In this document: one piece after another, positions 22,854 through 32,253 of the stretch
Layout of the letters: each line of letters starts with the position of its first letter
How positions within the stretch are numbered: the first letter of the stretch is position 1
Source of the DNA: a virus
Reading direction: 5' to 3' (one strand)
IMG/VR virus record: IMGVR_UViG_3300033153_001775
Coordinates: 1 to 33,006 of that record
DNA length: 33,006 nt
Position numbers and translations under genes: made by a program
Notes under the pieces: generated by a model
Database searches by the model: none
Told to the model about the DNA's origin: nothing
Seen by the model: only the letters and a program-made list of their open reading frames with translations

Positions 22854-23981
22854 TTAATTAAAGTCTTGTATGGAACGTCCTACCATCTTCTCAAAAGCTT
22901 TGTCAAAGTCCTCATCACTCATACCATCTAAATCTTCTTTAATAAAAGACTCTTTAGGGGTTTTCTTGGATTGGACTGTTGTACCAGCATTCTTTCGTTT
23001 GGTATTCAATTCTTGTTTATTTTCAACAACCTTTGTAGGTTCTGGTTGTTTAACCTCTTGTTTGTTTTCACCAAACTTAGCAGCTACCTTTAGGTAAGTC
23101 TGTAATGTTGGTTCTGTTTTTCCATATAGTGATTGCTGTTTAATAACTTCAGGCATAACCTTCTGATAAACACCTTGCTGAACATCTTTATATAAAGCAC
23201 CCATGCTGTTAGAATTAGCTGAAACTAGTTCATACATATCCTCTGGCATTGATTGTAAAGCTGTCTCTACTATAGGAGCATTTGTTGTATCTGAAAGTAT
23301 AGTATTCTTTATCTGTTCCATCTCTACATTAGGTACTTCCTTACTATAGTCTTTTGGAGTATATTCTTCTTTACCTTCGGTTTCAACATCTAATGGGTCT
23401 AGTTTAGCATTAGCTAATAATTTACCTAGTGCTTCTTTGTTACCATTTTTAGCCTCAATAAGTAAATTCAAATCATCTGTAGTCAGGTTATTTTCTGACA
23501 TTAGATTCATATCTTTTCTATGAGGAGCAATTTCTTGCATTTTTTGAGTATAGTTCATACCCTTTTTAAACCCTTCTTCTAACTCAGCCATTGTTGCTCT
23601 AACTGTCATACCATTAACATTGATGTCTTTTGGAATAACTTTGTCTTGCGGTACTTGACTAAAATCAAATTCTCCTGGTTCTTTTGAATCCTCAACTACT
23701 GGGTCTTTTATCTCACCTTCTTCTGGTTGTTCCGTTGCAACGGTTTCCTCAGAGGATGAAGTATCTAACTCTTCTTGGGGCTGTTCGTCTTCTTTAATAG
23801 GAGTTTCCTCTGGTTGAGCCTCTTCCTGTAGGTCTGGCTCAGTTTCAATAGGAGACTCAGCTAATTGGGTTTCCTCCGTCTGTCCTTGAGCAGTATCAAA
23901 CTCTTCTGGAGTTTGACTCATCATAGTATCAAAGGCTTTATCGAAGTCTTCATCAGACATAGTATCTACTGCATTACTCAT
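22854..23981 (-). CDS. Scaffold-like acidic capsid assembly protein with duplicated terminal peptide
   Basis: The product has 375 residues. It has an extremely Glu/Pro/Gln-rich disordered N-terminal third (about 20-110), a helical middle, then a Lys-rich region and a short C-terminal helix. The peptide MSDEDFDKAF occurs at residues 8-17 and again at 354-363. Acidic, helical, low-complexity proteins encoded directly before the capsid gene are typical scaffolds or core proteins; N4 gp57 occupies this slot. The duplicated end-peptide could be a docking site for capsid or portal. The gene overlaps the upstream 128-residue gene by 8 bases and ends 9 bases before the capsid start. Confidence 0.75.
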   Translation of the reverse strand: MSNAVDTMSDEDFDKAFDTMMSQTPEEFDTAQGQTEETQLAESPIETEPDLQEEAQPEETPIKEDEQPQEELDTSSSEETVATEQPEEGEIKDPVVEDSKEPGEFDFSQVPQDKVIPKDINVNGMTVRATMAELEEGFKKGMNYTQKMQEIAPHRKDMNLMSENNLTTDDLNLLIEAKNGNKEALGKLLANAKLDPLDVETEGKEEYTPKDYSKEVPNVEMEQIKNTILSDTTNAPIVETALQSMPEDMYELVSANSNSMGALYKDVQQGVYQKVMPEVIKQQSLYGKTEPTLQTYLKVAAKFGENKQEVKQPEPTKVVENKQELNTKRKNAGTTVQSKKTPKESFIKEDLDGMSDEDFDKAFEKMVGRSIQDFN

Positions 23982-24360
23982 CTGAAGCTCCTTCCTCTAA
24001 TTGTTCTTGAAGTTGTTTAATCAACTCTACTCTTTGTGCAGGATTTTCAATCCCTTGGAGTGTATCGGTCATATCTTTAAGGAAATGAGAAAGAAAGCCT
24101 TTAGCCACTATCTTAGAGACAATCAAATCTCTATCTTTTACTGCTTGAACATTTCTACTCATAAGAAAACCATTCAATCTTGAAGCTTCCTCAGTTATAT
24201 ATTTATTCAAAATAACACGATGAAAGTCTGGAGATTCATATAGCCTATCTAAGGCTCTCTTATCTTCAACTAACTCATCAAATTCCTGTAGAGATACTTC
24301 CATTCTATTATCTGGTTGGTCATCTGTAAAGATTTGTGAACTATCCACTTCTTGTAACAT
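23974..24360 (-). CDS. Small helical head protein, 128 aa (gp58-like position)
   Basis: The product begins MLQEVDSSQIFTDDQPDNRM and is otherwise almost entirely helical with charged residues (KDMTDTLQGIENPAQRVELI), ending in acidic EEGASDE. No motif was found. It lies between portal and scaffold-like genes, the place of N4 gp58, and overlaps the latter by 8 bases. A head-assembly role is inferred from position. Confidence 0.68.
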   Translation of the reverse strand: MLQEVDSSQIFTDDQPDNRMEVSLQEFDELVEDKRALDRLYESPDFHRVILNKYITEEASRLNGFLMSRNVQAVKDRDLIVSKIVAKGFLSHFLKDMTDTLQGIENPAQRVELIKQLQEQLEEGASDE

Positions 24361-24407
24361 TTGATTCCTTTTAGGTACGTCTTACACTCAAGGCTGCGTT
24401 GAACTAT

Positions 24408-24434
24408 TTAGCTAAGTATACCACACTTACTTAG
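24408..24434 (-). promoter_or_regulatory. Candidate late promoter overlapping a 7-bp stem-loop
   Basis: On the minus strand TGG-TATACT (24423-24415) is an extended -10 box; no good -35 is seen, as expected for an activator-dependent promoter. The same bases lie in a hairpin CTAAGTA/TACTTAG (24412-24418 with 24428-24434) overlapping the portal stop. It sits in the 66-bp gap before the 128-residue gene, one of the larger gaps of the virion block. Confidence 0.35.
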
Positions 24435-26397
24435 GTTTTACTTGGCTCTTATTGTTTTCAATACTTTTCTTATCTTCTAAGTCAAGGTATTTATCTTCTA
24501 TCTCACGTTGTCTATTTACACCATCTTTATCGTTTAAGAAATCTAAGTCTGTTTGGTCAGCCATAGAATGAGTACTCCTAGCTTTAGCTCTCTCATTCTC
24601 TGCCTTAGCTTCTTTAAGCTCCATATCCACTTGATTTTCCATAGCTCTACTGTTACGTTCCATAATCTCAGACTCTAGTTTAGCTATCTCTAACTCTTTA
24701 GTTTTCTGAGCCATTGGGTCTGGCTGAGGTTGATACTCTTTAATAGATTTAGATAAGTCTGGCATTTTTCTTAAGTCTGCTATCTCTGATAGTAATATCT
24801 TAGTTAGGTCAAAAGGAAGAGATTGTCCCATAGTCTGTAACATGAAAGATAGCTCTTGAGATTTCTGTGAGTCTGTCTCTGAAGTAGAAATAGTAATATC
24901 TATATCAATCTTACCATTAAGACTGTCTCTCTGAATTTTGACAAACTCTTCATTAGTTATACGAACAACTTCCTCTTCTTCAAGGAACTCGGAAGAGTAG
25001 GATAACCATTTACGAAGTATAGGTTTAACCCCATTCTCTGATAAGTTTCTAACAAGGTCTATCTCTCTCTTAGCTGTACTGTTAAGAGTCCCATTTACTG
25101 CTGTAGCTGTATTACCTAAGCTAGACCCTCCAATACCTCCTGAAAAGCTTTTAACACCTGTGAGAGCTTCTACATCGTTACTCATAAGATTATAGAACTC
25201 TAAAACAGAACTAGGGAGTTGATTATAACTACCATCCCATAAGTCAGTGGGAGAACCATTAAATTCAAAGTCTTGACCATTAAGGAACTTTTTCAAGTTA
25301 ATAGGGTCAAGAGCTCCTTTTTTAATACCTTTCTGAGCATTGTTGGATTTAGACATATTATCTATAACACCTCTAAGTAGTGATGTTTTAACTTTTTGAG
25401 GGACAGAGAGTAACTCTGCATTAGCAATACCATTTAAACTAAAAGGTTCTGCTGACATAGCTACAGCTACAAAAGGGATACCTTTATCTGGATAAGGATT
25501 TTCTTCTAATCTAATAAGAGTATCATTTACCCAGGTAGCTACGATAGGTTCTGTTACACCATTACCAGATTTATCTATATTACCCCAATACTCATATACA
25601 TCCATCTCTTTTCTAGCTTTATCACTGAACTGGAAGTCTTTAGCAGAGTTTACTTCTCTATATAAACTATCAGAGTTTTCATTCGTATCTGAGTTAAGCT
25701 TTGCTAAATTCTTATATCTACCATCTGTCTTTAATGTAGAGAGGTTAGCTTTAAATCTATATATAACAAACTGAGCTTTAGATATATCACCTTTACATGT
25801 AGGGTCTATAAATATATCTATATTATCAACTACCTCTGCTGTAGGTCTATTAGTAATAGTTCTCATAAAGGTTTGTTCTTGCATAACAGTTTTAGTGGGA
25901 GTAGGTATTTCCATACCTCGTTGAGCTGCTTGAGTTACCATAGCAAGGTCAAGAGGAACTGGTACAGCTACAGGAACCATTTCAGTTACCTTTTCTTCTA
26001 CAAACTCCCAACCAGTTCTAACAATTACTGTACCTTCTCTCTGGAATACTTTAATCATATTACTCATAAACTTATATCTGTTAAAGTCTCTACAGAACTG
26101 ATAGTTAAGTAAATGTTCTGCTTGTTTAGCTCCATCTCTATCTTCATATGTAATAGGATTACATCTTACTATGTTAGGAGAAGATACAAAGGGTTCTATA
26201 AGAGAGGGGAACTGCCATTCATTCTGTTTACGAATATCCTGAGAAACAATAGAAGACCTACCCTTTTGCTCATTACCATAAGGGTCTCCATTATACTCTT
26301 TAACCCATTGAATACGTTTAGCATCCATTTCAGACTTAAAACTCTCAGTCTCCTGTAAGTCTGCTTTTAGTATTTTTAATATTTCTGAATTTTTCAT
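24427..26397 (-). CDS. Portal protein, N4-gp59-like
   Basis: The 656-residue protein forms the dodecameric head vertex through which DNA is packaged and released. The N-terminus (WVKEYNGDPYGNEQKGRSSI, then SQDIRKQNEWQFPSLIEPFV) and the central FQREGTVIVRTGWEF and VDNIDIFIDPTC segments match the N4-type portal pattern. The SFSGGIGGSSLGNTATAVNG loop is typical of the wing/stem region. The C-terminal 130 residues are a Glu/Lys-rich coiled coil ending SQVKPK, a likely barrel helix. The order relative to capsid and scaffold-like genes matches N4. ATG 26397 follows AGGAGATACTT. Confidence 0.88.
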   Translation of the reverse strand: MKNSEILKILKADLQETESFKSEMDAKRIQWVKEYNGDPYGNEQKGRSSIVSQDIRKQNEWQFPSLIEPFVSSPNIVRCNPITYEDRDGAKQAEHLLNYQFCRDFNRYKFMSNMIKVFQREGTVIVRTGWEFVEEKVTEMVPVAVPVPLDLAMVTQAAQRGMEIPTPTKTVMQEQTFMRTITNRPTAEVVDNIDIFIDPTCKGDISKAQFVIYRFKANLSTLKTDGRYKNLAKLNSDTNENSDSLYREVNSAKDFQFSDKARKEMDVYEYWGNIDKSGNGVTEPIVATWVNDTLIRLEENPYPDKGIPFVAVAMSAEPFSLNGIANAELLSVPQKVKTSLLRGVIDNMSKSNNAQKGIKKGALDPINLKKFLNGQDFEFNGSPTDLWDGSYNQLPSSVLEFYNLMSNDVEALTGVKSFSGGIGGSSLGNTATAVNGTLNSTAKREIDLVRNLSENGVKPILRKWLSYSSEFLEEEEVVRITNEEFVKIQRDSLNGKIDIDITISTSETDSQKSQELSFMLQTMGQSLPFDLTKILLSEIADLRKMPDLSKSIKEYQPQPDPMAQKTKELEIAKLESEIMERNSRAMENQVDMELKEAKAENERAKARSTHSMADQTDLDFLNDKDGVNRQREIEDKYLDLEDKKSIENNKSQVKPK

Positions 26398-26410
26398 AAG
26401 TATCTCCTAA

Positions 26411-28312
26411 TTACGATATTTGTTCCATAAACTGTTCAGTCTTTTGTCCACCAAATTGTTGGTCTTTTAAGATACTCATAGCCTGTAAAGCATCTGGTTC
26501 ATATACAGTCTGTTCCTGTAAAGCATACATCTGTTCTGGAAACTGGAATGAAGTCTTTTCTAACTGGTCTTCATTAACAGTATCAGGCTTAGATGCACTG
26601 TTGTTTGCAAGCTTCATATATACAGAAAGTCCTTGCTTTAGCCTACCTATAAATCCAGAGATACTCATCTCAGCAAAAGATGTTGTTGTTCCAAATAGAA
26701 CTTTCATCGGATTTGTAATTATATCTAATACAGATAAAATATTATTAGACACATTATCTATAACATTTACAACAACATCTTTAACAAACATTTCGACAGT
26801 ATACTCAGAAACAGCATTAATTAACCCTTCATCTAACGCTTTTAGTGCAAACTTTTTGAAAGCGTTCTGTACCACAGCCATTATACCTGTTATAGATGCT
26901 GCTAATCCAATTATCTGAGCTACCTGTCCTATTATTCTTACAAGTCTCATAGCAGACAGTCCCATCTGGCTGAGAATAATACCGCCAACAGTTAATACTA
27001 AAGCTCCATACCCTAATCCCATAGCTAGAGAAGCCAAAGAGAAGGCTGAAGGTCCTAATACACCTGCTGTAAATAGAGTTACTACAATAGCTGCTATAAA
27101 AATGATAATAGCTAAGAGTTTCTCCCACCAGGAAGCTTCTTCTGCTTTAAAGTCTGTATCTAAGCATTCAGCTACCATACTTACAAACTCATACCTTTTC
27201 ATACTATCAACTTTATCTTTTATAAGCTTTCCATTGCTGAAGTATTCTCCCCAGTAAGAATGCTCTGCTAACTCTTCTTCCGTTAAAGAGTTCATATGTA
27301 AATCATACATACTATGTTTAATTGTAGTATCTATAATTATATTTTCTCTTTTTCTGTTTGTTATATATGAAGTATAGGTATCTATATCTTGGATAAGCAT
27401 ACTATCTTCATCAGCTCCAGTATACTCAAACTCATAAACTTCATAATATCCCAATGATACCCCAGCTAATGCAAAGTCTGATGTATTTTTTACGTCAGAA
27501 ATAATAAGGTCTCCATTTGTATCAAATAGCTCTTCAGGAGGATTTTCATCAGCTTGGGAATAAGTAATGAAGCCTGAGTCTATAATAATCTTATTTCCTT
27601 GGCTATCTTTTGTGGAAACAAAGCATGACTCGGAAGAGTCTACAAGACTTAATACACCAAAAGAATTATCTAAGGAGGTAGCTATAGTTACAGGAGTGGT
27701 AGTTTTACCAACTATGAACTCAGGTGCAAGATTAGCTGCTATACTTACATCTCCTGTGTTAACTGTGTTAAATCCTACAACCTCTCTATATTCATCAGCA
27801 GATACAGTAATATTAGCTATATACTTCCAAGGACTACTAAACAGTCTTTCCATTAAAGCCACAGTATTGAACCCTTCAGACTCAATCTCACCTGCATCAT
27901 TAATACCCCATATATCTGTAAACTCTGGTAAAACTCTTTGTGTAGGTCCACCATACACCAGTTTAACCTGATATTTAGTACCTATAATAAGGGTAGCATT
28001 TAATGTAGTAGCTAATTCAGGGGGGTTAACTAGATTAGTTATATCTCCAGAAGGAGTTTTATTACGGTTAAAATAGAACCAAGCTTGCTCTACTTCATCA
28101 TAATCATTATCTTTTAAACTCTTACAAGAAGTACCTATAGCCTTAAGAAATCTATCTAATCCTTCATCCTCCACAACTTCTCCGCCTGTATAGAATTTAA
28201 GTTTATGGGAATAGTGTATACCATCAACATCAACTCCCCATCTTTTTCTGAATCTCTGATAGATAGTAGAGTTCATTCTAAAGTTATTGATAAGGGGACC
28301 TACATAATCCAT
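26411..28312 (-). CDS. Structural protein with long hydrophobic segment, 633 aa
   Basis: The product starts MDYVGPLINNFRMNSTIYQR. The first 390 residues are strand-rich and polar; residues about 398-485 form two to four hydrophobic helices (KLLAIIIFIAAIVVTLFTAG, LVLTVGGIILSQMGL, AASITGIMAVV). A helical tail ends EQFMEQIS. A virion protein with such segments next to the portal is a candidate for a tail or ejection channel component; no enzymatic motif was seen. The ribosome site AAGGAG lies about 20 bases before ATG 28312, too far, while the frame stays open between them, so the true start may be non-canonical. It could also be a tail sheath or neck protein. Confidence 0.7.
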   Translation of the reverse strand: MDYVGPLINNFRMNSTIYQRFRKRWGVDVDGIHYSHKLKFYTGGEVVEDEGLDRFLKAIGTSCKSLKDNDYDEVEQAWFYFNRNKTPSGDITNLVNPPELATTLNATLIIGTKYQVKLVYGGPTQRVLPEFTDIWGINDAGEIESEGFNTVALMERLFSSPWKYIANITVSADEYREVVGFNTVNTGDVSIAANLAPEFIVGKTTTPVTIATSLDNSFGVLSLVDSSESCFVSTKDSQGNKIIIDSGFITYSQADENPPEELFDTNGDLIISDVKNTSDFALAGVSLGYYEVYEFEYTGADEDSMLIQDIDTYTSYITNRKRENIIIDTTIKHSMYDLHMNSLTEEELAEHSYWGEYFSNGKLIKDKVDSMKRYEFVSMVAECLDTDFKAEEASWWEKLLAIIIFIAAIVVTLFTAGVLGPSAFSLASLAMGLGYGALVLTVGGIILSQMGLSAMRLVRIIGQVAQIIGLAASITGIMAVVQNAFKKFALKALDEGLINAVSEYTVEMFVKDVVVNVIDNVSNNILSVLDIITNPMKVLFGTTTSFAEMSISGFIGRLKQGLSVYMKLANNSASKPDTVNEDQLEKTSFQFPEQMYALQEQTVYEPDALQAMSILKDQQFGGQKTEQFMEQIS

Positions 28313-28341
28313 ATATATAAATGCGATGATATACTCCTTAT

Positions 28342-29184
28342 TTAGTTACAGTCATTTCCTAAAGTAGGGCATGGACTATCACTGTTAAGATAATCCATAG
28401 CTACTACCCATTTGTCTACAAGTGTTTGATGCTCTGCTGAGTATACTTCAGAAGCAAGTAATCCTGAAATCATCTGAGAAGCTGCATTGGCAGCATGGTT
28501 ACGTTTAGAATCTTCAAATGATACTCTTTGTCTTTTGGAGAAAGTAATCTCTTCAGCAATTTTACCACTACCATCAGCAGAGACAGGTAAACCATTACCA
28601 TCCACAGTAACACTACCATTCTTCATAAATGCGTCAGATAAGATGCCATATCTCTGAGCTTTAACCATTTCAGTCTGATGCCACTTAAGACCTTCTTCCA
28701 TAAGAGCTGTAGGTCTACATACATCAGAAGGGTCATAAGTAGATACTCTACCATTATCTCTTAGAGAACCTGCAATAAGAACTTCTTTCTTAGCACATTC
28801 AATCTCAGTTTCTTTCTCTAATTTACAGATTTGAGCCTTAGCTAATAAAACTTCTGCCTGAGCTTTCATAGCTTGTCCATGTAGGATAGCCATATTATAC
28901 TCACCATCTCTTTCTTCTTTAGCCCATACCACAGCAGACTGCATAGATGTAGCAGATAAAGATGTAGCCATTTGAGCTATATTCTGAGCAACTATTTTAG
29001 CTTTCTCTTCGGAAGCTAACTCTAGGTCCTCAAAGAGTTCAAAGAAAGTTTCTTTAGTTCTCATGTATAAAGAACCTTCAGCCACAGTCTCAGCCATTAA
29101 AGCTTGATATTTTTCTATAACTGCTAATTCCCCTGATAGTCCAGTAGGAAGAGATATATTATCTCCGCAATATGTTGTAGCCAT
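28342..29184 (-). CDS. Helical structural protein, 280 aa
   Basis: The product starts MATTYCGDNISLPTGLSGEL and is mostly long helices (MQSAVVWAKEERDGEYNMAI, AQAEVLLAKAQICKLEKETE) with a short strand region near 190-215. It contains several Cys residues, two near the C-terminus (CPTLGNDC). No family is recognised. Position between the hydrophobic virion protein and the 436-residue protein, and good AAGGACATAAA ribosome spacing, support a virion or neck component. Confidence 0.66.
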   Translation of the reverse strand: MATTYCGDNISLPTGLSGELAVIEKYQALMAETVAEGSLYMRTKETFFELFEDLELASEEKAKIVAQNIAQMATSLSATSMQSAVVWAKEERDGEYNMAILHGQAMKAQAEVLLAKAQICKLEKETEIECAKKEVLIAGSLRDNGRVSTYDPSDVCRPTALMEEGLKWHQTEMVKAQRYGILSDAFMKNGSVTVDGNGLPVSADGSGKIAEEITFSKRQRVSFEDSKRNHAANAASQMISGLLASEVYSAEHQTLVDKWVVAMDYLNSDSPCPTLGNDCN

Positions 29185-29194
29185 TTTATGTCCT

Positions 29195-30505
29195 TTATTT
29201 TAGGATAGTATACCCTATTGTAAATTTAGGGAACTGGAAGTCACTAGCTCCCCCCTCCATTTGAGAGAATAAGTATGTAGTTCCATTAGCACCTGTTTTA
29301 AAATACAGTGCTCGTAAGTTATGAACAACTTCTGGTCCATTATCATAGGTTTCTTCTCTAAATAGGATAAGTTGTGTGTATGTCATGAGATTTATATATA
29401 CTTGAGGAACTGAAGAACCTGAAGGTACTCCGCTTGAAGCTACACCATCATAAGACCTAATAAAAGAACCTCCACCCTGCATATGCCCAAAATGGGAATC
29501 ATATCCATCCATATTATAATGTAAAAATAATATTTCTCCTGGATTTAAAATAGGAAAGTCTGAAATAGAATTATATCCTGTACTAAACACTCTAGCAGGA
29601 ATTTCATAATTACCACTTCTGATTACTTTCATCCCAGCAGAACCTAGTGTTGTATCTAAGATTTTAGTTGTACCAGAGAATATCTGAGTTCCAGTATTTT
29701 CAGAAGACTTAATATTTATACCAATACCGTGTGGTTTCTGATTAATTAACTGCATTACAGTACTTGCTGCTCGTCCAAAGTCTATCTTTTTATCTACACT
29801 GTTTATAACTGTAGCAGTTAGAAATTTTAAGGTTCTTACATCTATACCATTTACTATAAAGTTTGTGTTATTCATTATAATTTCATTATTATCTGGAGAA
29901 GTTCGTAAAGAATCAACTTCTCCATTATATTTAAAATTAAATACAACAAAATCTATAAAAGGTCTTTGCTTATTGCATGGAATAGCTAGATATTTATAAG
30001 TACTGTCAGGTTCTCCTCTTAACTCATCAAACTTTTTATTTCCTATTGCAGAGTCAAAGAATTTTCTTGCTGTCATTACTTCATTCCAACCACCTACATC
30101 ATACTCAAAAAGGTCATTCTCATGAAATGTAGAGTAAGTCTTAGCGAAAGTAGCTGTAGTATTTTTATACATATTACATTCAACAGTATCTTCTGATGAA
30201 TCTATAACACCATCAACTATTATATTGGCATAACCTTCTGCAAGTTTATCCATCAACTCTTGTGACATTTCATATGTATGATGTTTAAGGTATATATTAC
30301 GCTTTCTCCCATCAATACCTCTAGAGTACTTTTCCCAGATATATCCTGTATAGGGTATAGTAAAAGTTTCATAAGTAACATAAGATACATCAGAGTGGAA
30401 GATAGTGTTATCAAACACTGGTCCTCTCATATCTACAATATCATGAGAACCAGATGTAATATGACATTGAGATTTATCATTGTACTTACCCGTGTAAAAA
30501 CTCAT
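29195..30505 (-). CDS. Structural protein, strand-rich, 436 aa (tail/appendage candidate)
   Basis: The product starts MSFYTGKYNDKSQCHITSGS. It is dominated by beta-strand-type sequence rich in Tyr, Asn, Gly and Ser, including a jelly-roll-like C-terminus (LFLHYNMDGYDSHFGHMQGG and FPKFTIGYTIL). Such composition is typical of tail spikes and tips. It overlaps the receptor-type tail protein gene by 4 bases (ATGA), implying co-translation and perhaps assembly together. No enzymatic motif was recognised. Confidence 0.66.
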   Translation of the reverse strand: MSFYTGKYNDKSQCHITSGSHDIVDMRGPVFDNTIFHSDVSYVTYETFTIPYTGYIWEKYSRGIDGRKRNIYLKHHTYEMSQELMDKLAEGYANIIVDGVIDSSEDTVECNMYKNTTATFAKTYSTFHENDLFEYDVGGWNEVMTARKFFDSAIGNKKFDELRGEPDSTYKYLAIPCNKQRPFIDFVVFNFKYNGEVDSLRTSPDNNEIIMNNTNFIVNGIDVRTLKFLTATVINSVDKKIDFGRAASTVMQLINQKPHGIGINIKSSENTGTQIFSGTTKILDTTLGSAGMKVIRSGNYEIPARVFSTGYNSISDFPILNPGEILFLHYNMDGYDSHFGHMQGGGSFIRSYDGVASSGVPSGSSVPQVYINLMTYTQLILFREETYDNGPEVVHNLRALYFKTGANGTTYLFSQMEGGASDFQFPKFTIGYTILK

Positions 30506-32253
30506 CTTATATGTATCTCCCCATCATTAAGATTTATCATAAATGTATAAGTATTCTGGTCTGCTCCATTATTATACATTACACCTGCATTTACTACGCC
30601 TAGATTAGCCGCTAAAGCACTAAGAGTAGTAGTTTGAATACTATGAGCTAAGACTGTACCAGTTTGTATCATTCCCCCATTTATGGTCGTTATAGAGGCA
30701 TCTACTTCTGGAGCAGTAATATATCCTGCATTTACTATATCTGTAATATCTTGTGTATGCTGAGCATATAATGTATCATAAGTACCAAACCTACTATTCA
30801 GCTCTGCATTACCTTCAAAAGTAACTGTAGCATTAAACCCTACCTTATGGTTTATATTATCTACATAAAACACAGGAAGAGATTCAGAAGTACTAGCTAT
30901 CTCAAAATTATCTGCAAATACTCTAAAAGCAGACTGAGCTCCATATCCATCAGACACAGCAGAAGCCCTATACCCTGAAACTGCTGTTTGTCCTGAACTA
31001 CCTGTAGCTTCTACAATAAGACTAGACCTAGCGATAGCTTCACCACCAATATCTACAGTGGCTTCATCTAATCTGTTTACAGAAGCCTCTATACGAGAAT
31101 CTGAGACCTCTTTCCAGTTATTAGCACTCCAAGTAGGGTTATCACTTCCATTAGGGTTTAAACCATCATATCTACGCATAGTATTATTGCTATTGCTACT
31201 GTCATACCAAATATCACCATTCATCTTATAAGCTTCATCAACAGGTAATCCTGCATCAGTTAATGTTGGAGCCCAAGATTGAAACCATGTATTTACTTTA
31301 CCATCAGCAGTGTCTTGAGCTAATAAGGCTAATTGATACGCTTCTTCTGCTCTACTATCTGTAATAGCTACAAAAGCAAAACCATTATCATCTGTATATG
31401 GGGTATCTATAGAAGTTTTAGTAAATCTCCATGAAGCTATGTATACTTTATTGAGGTTAACATCTAGTTCATATTTTACATAAGTATCCCCAGTATGTAT
31501 TTCTCTTGCATTATCAGTTACCCAGCTTATATAAGGTTCAGCAGTAAGTATAATATCACCTGTAGCAGAAACTACATCTTGTACATCAAACCATGTCTCT
31601 ACAACACCATCTGCTTGTTTCTGTAAATCATCTATACTTCCCCAGATATTTCCTATCTGAGAAGCTTGACTTTTCATATAAGCATTAAGAGATGAAGCAC
31701 TTCTAGCAGCACTATAAGCTACAGAAGCTACAGCAGAAACACTTCCTTCAAACCATGCACCACCTAATGCAGAATCATTTAGATAAGCTCCTACTACTTC
31801 AGTAGAAACAGCCCTAGCATAGTCTTCTGTTGCATAAGTATCTTTTATCTCAACAATACCTGCTGCATTGTCATCAGACCTAGAAACTAAGGATGTTAGT
31901 TGAGTATTTTGTGTCTCATCACTATTCTCTAAAGAGATAACTCTAGCATTGTACCCATTCTCAAAGTTTTCTAAAGTATCTTCTATTTCTTGTAATGAAG
32001 AAACTAATAGACCATCAGGAGATTCAATAATAGACTCTATAGCTGTTTTTAACCAGGGAGGAATTTCTCCGAACTCATGTACTATATAAATATGGTCATT
32101 AACTAACATCCATTCATTTACCTGAGCTTCTACTTCGAACACATTTTCTACAGAAACATCTATATCTACAGAAGTTTGAGCTTCTACAGGAGTAGAGGTA
32201 TTTAGTGTACTTGTATCAGCAAGGTAATCTAACTCTACTTCTATATCTCTCAT
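30502..32253 (-). CDS. Tail tip / receptor-binding type protein (J-like C-terminal modules)
   Basis: The product has 583 residues. After an acidic N-terminus and a helical stretch (about 70-215) there are two related modules starting ADGVVETWF (214-222) and ADGKVNTWF (316-324). The second continues into GDIWYDSSNSNNTMRRYDG, the pattern of tail-tip fibronectin/collar repeats. Residues 435-480 (DGYGAQSAFRVFADNFEIAS and VFYVDNINHKVGFNATVTF) resemble the DUF1983/phage-J C-terminal domain that ends host-specificity proteins. The end (ITTINGGMIQTGTVLAHSIQ) is a trimeric-fibre-like repeat. It is probably the adsorption appendage, determining host range. Confidence 0.78.
   Translation of the reverse strand: MRDIEVELDYLADTSTLNTSTPVEAQTSVDIDVSVENVFEVEAQVNEWMLVNDHIYIVHEFGEIPPWLKTAIESIIESPDGLLVSSLQEIEDTLENFENGYNARVISLENSDETQNTQLTSLVSRSDDNAAGIVEIKDTYATEDYARAVSTEVVGAYLNDSALGGAWFEGSVSAVASVAYSAARSASSLNAYMKSQASQIGNIWGSIDDLQKQADGVVETWFDVQDVVSATGDIILTAEPYISWVTDNAREIHTGDTYVKYELDVNLNKVYIASWRFTKTSIDTPYTDDNGFAFVAITDSRAEEAYQLALLAQDTADGKVNTWFQSWAPTLTDAGLPVDEAYKMNGDIWYDSSNSNNTMRRYDGLNPNGSDNPTWSANNWKEVSDSRIEASVNRLDEATVDIGGEAIARSSLIVEATGSSGQTAVSGYRASAVSDGYGAQSAFRVFADNFEIASTSESLPVFYVDNINHKVGFNATVTFEGNAELNSRFGTYDTLYAQHTQDITDIVNAGYITAPEVDASITTINGGMIQTGTVLAHSIQTTTLSALAANLGVVNAGVMYNNGADQNTYTFMINLNDGEIHIR

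Noticed and set aside
27567-27971. 134-aa plus-strand ORF opposite the hydrophobic virion protein
   Set aside because: Antisense shadow without a ribosome site; the minus-strand frame is continuous and coding-like.
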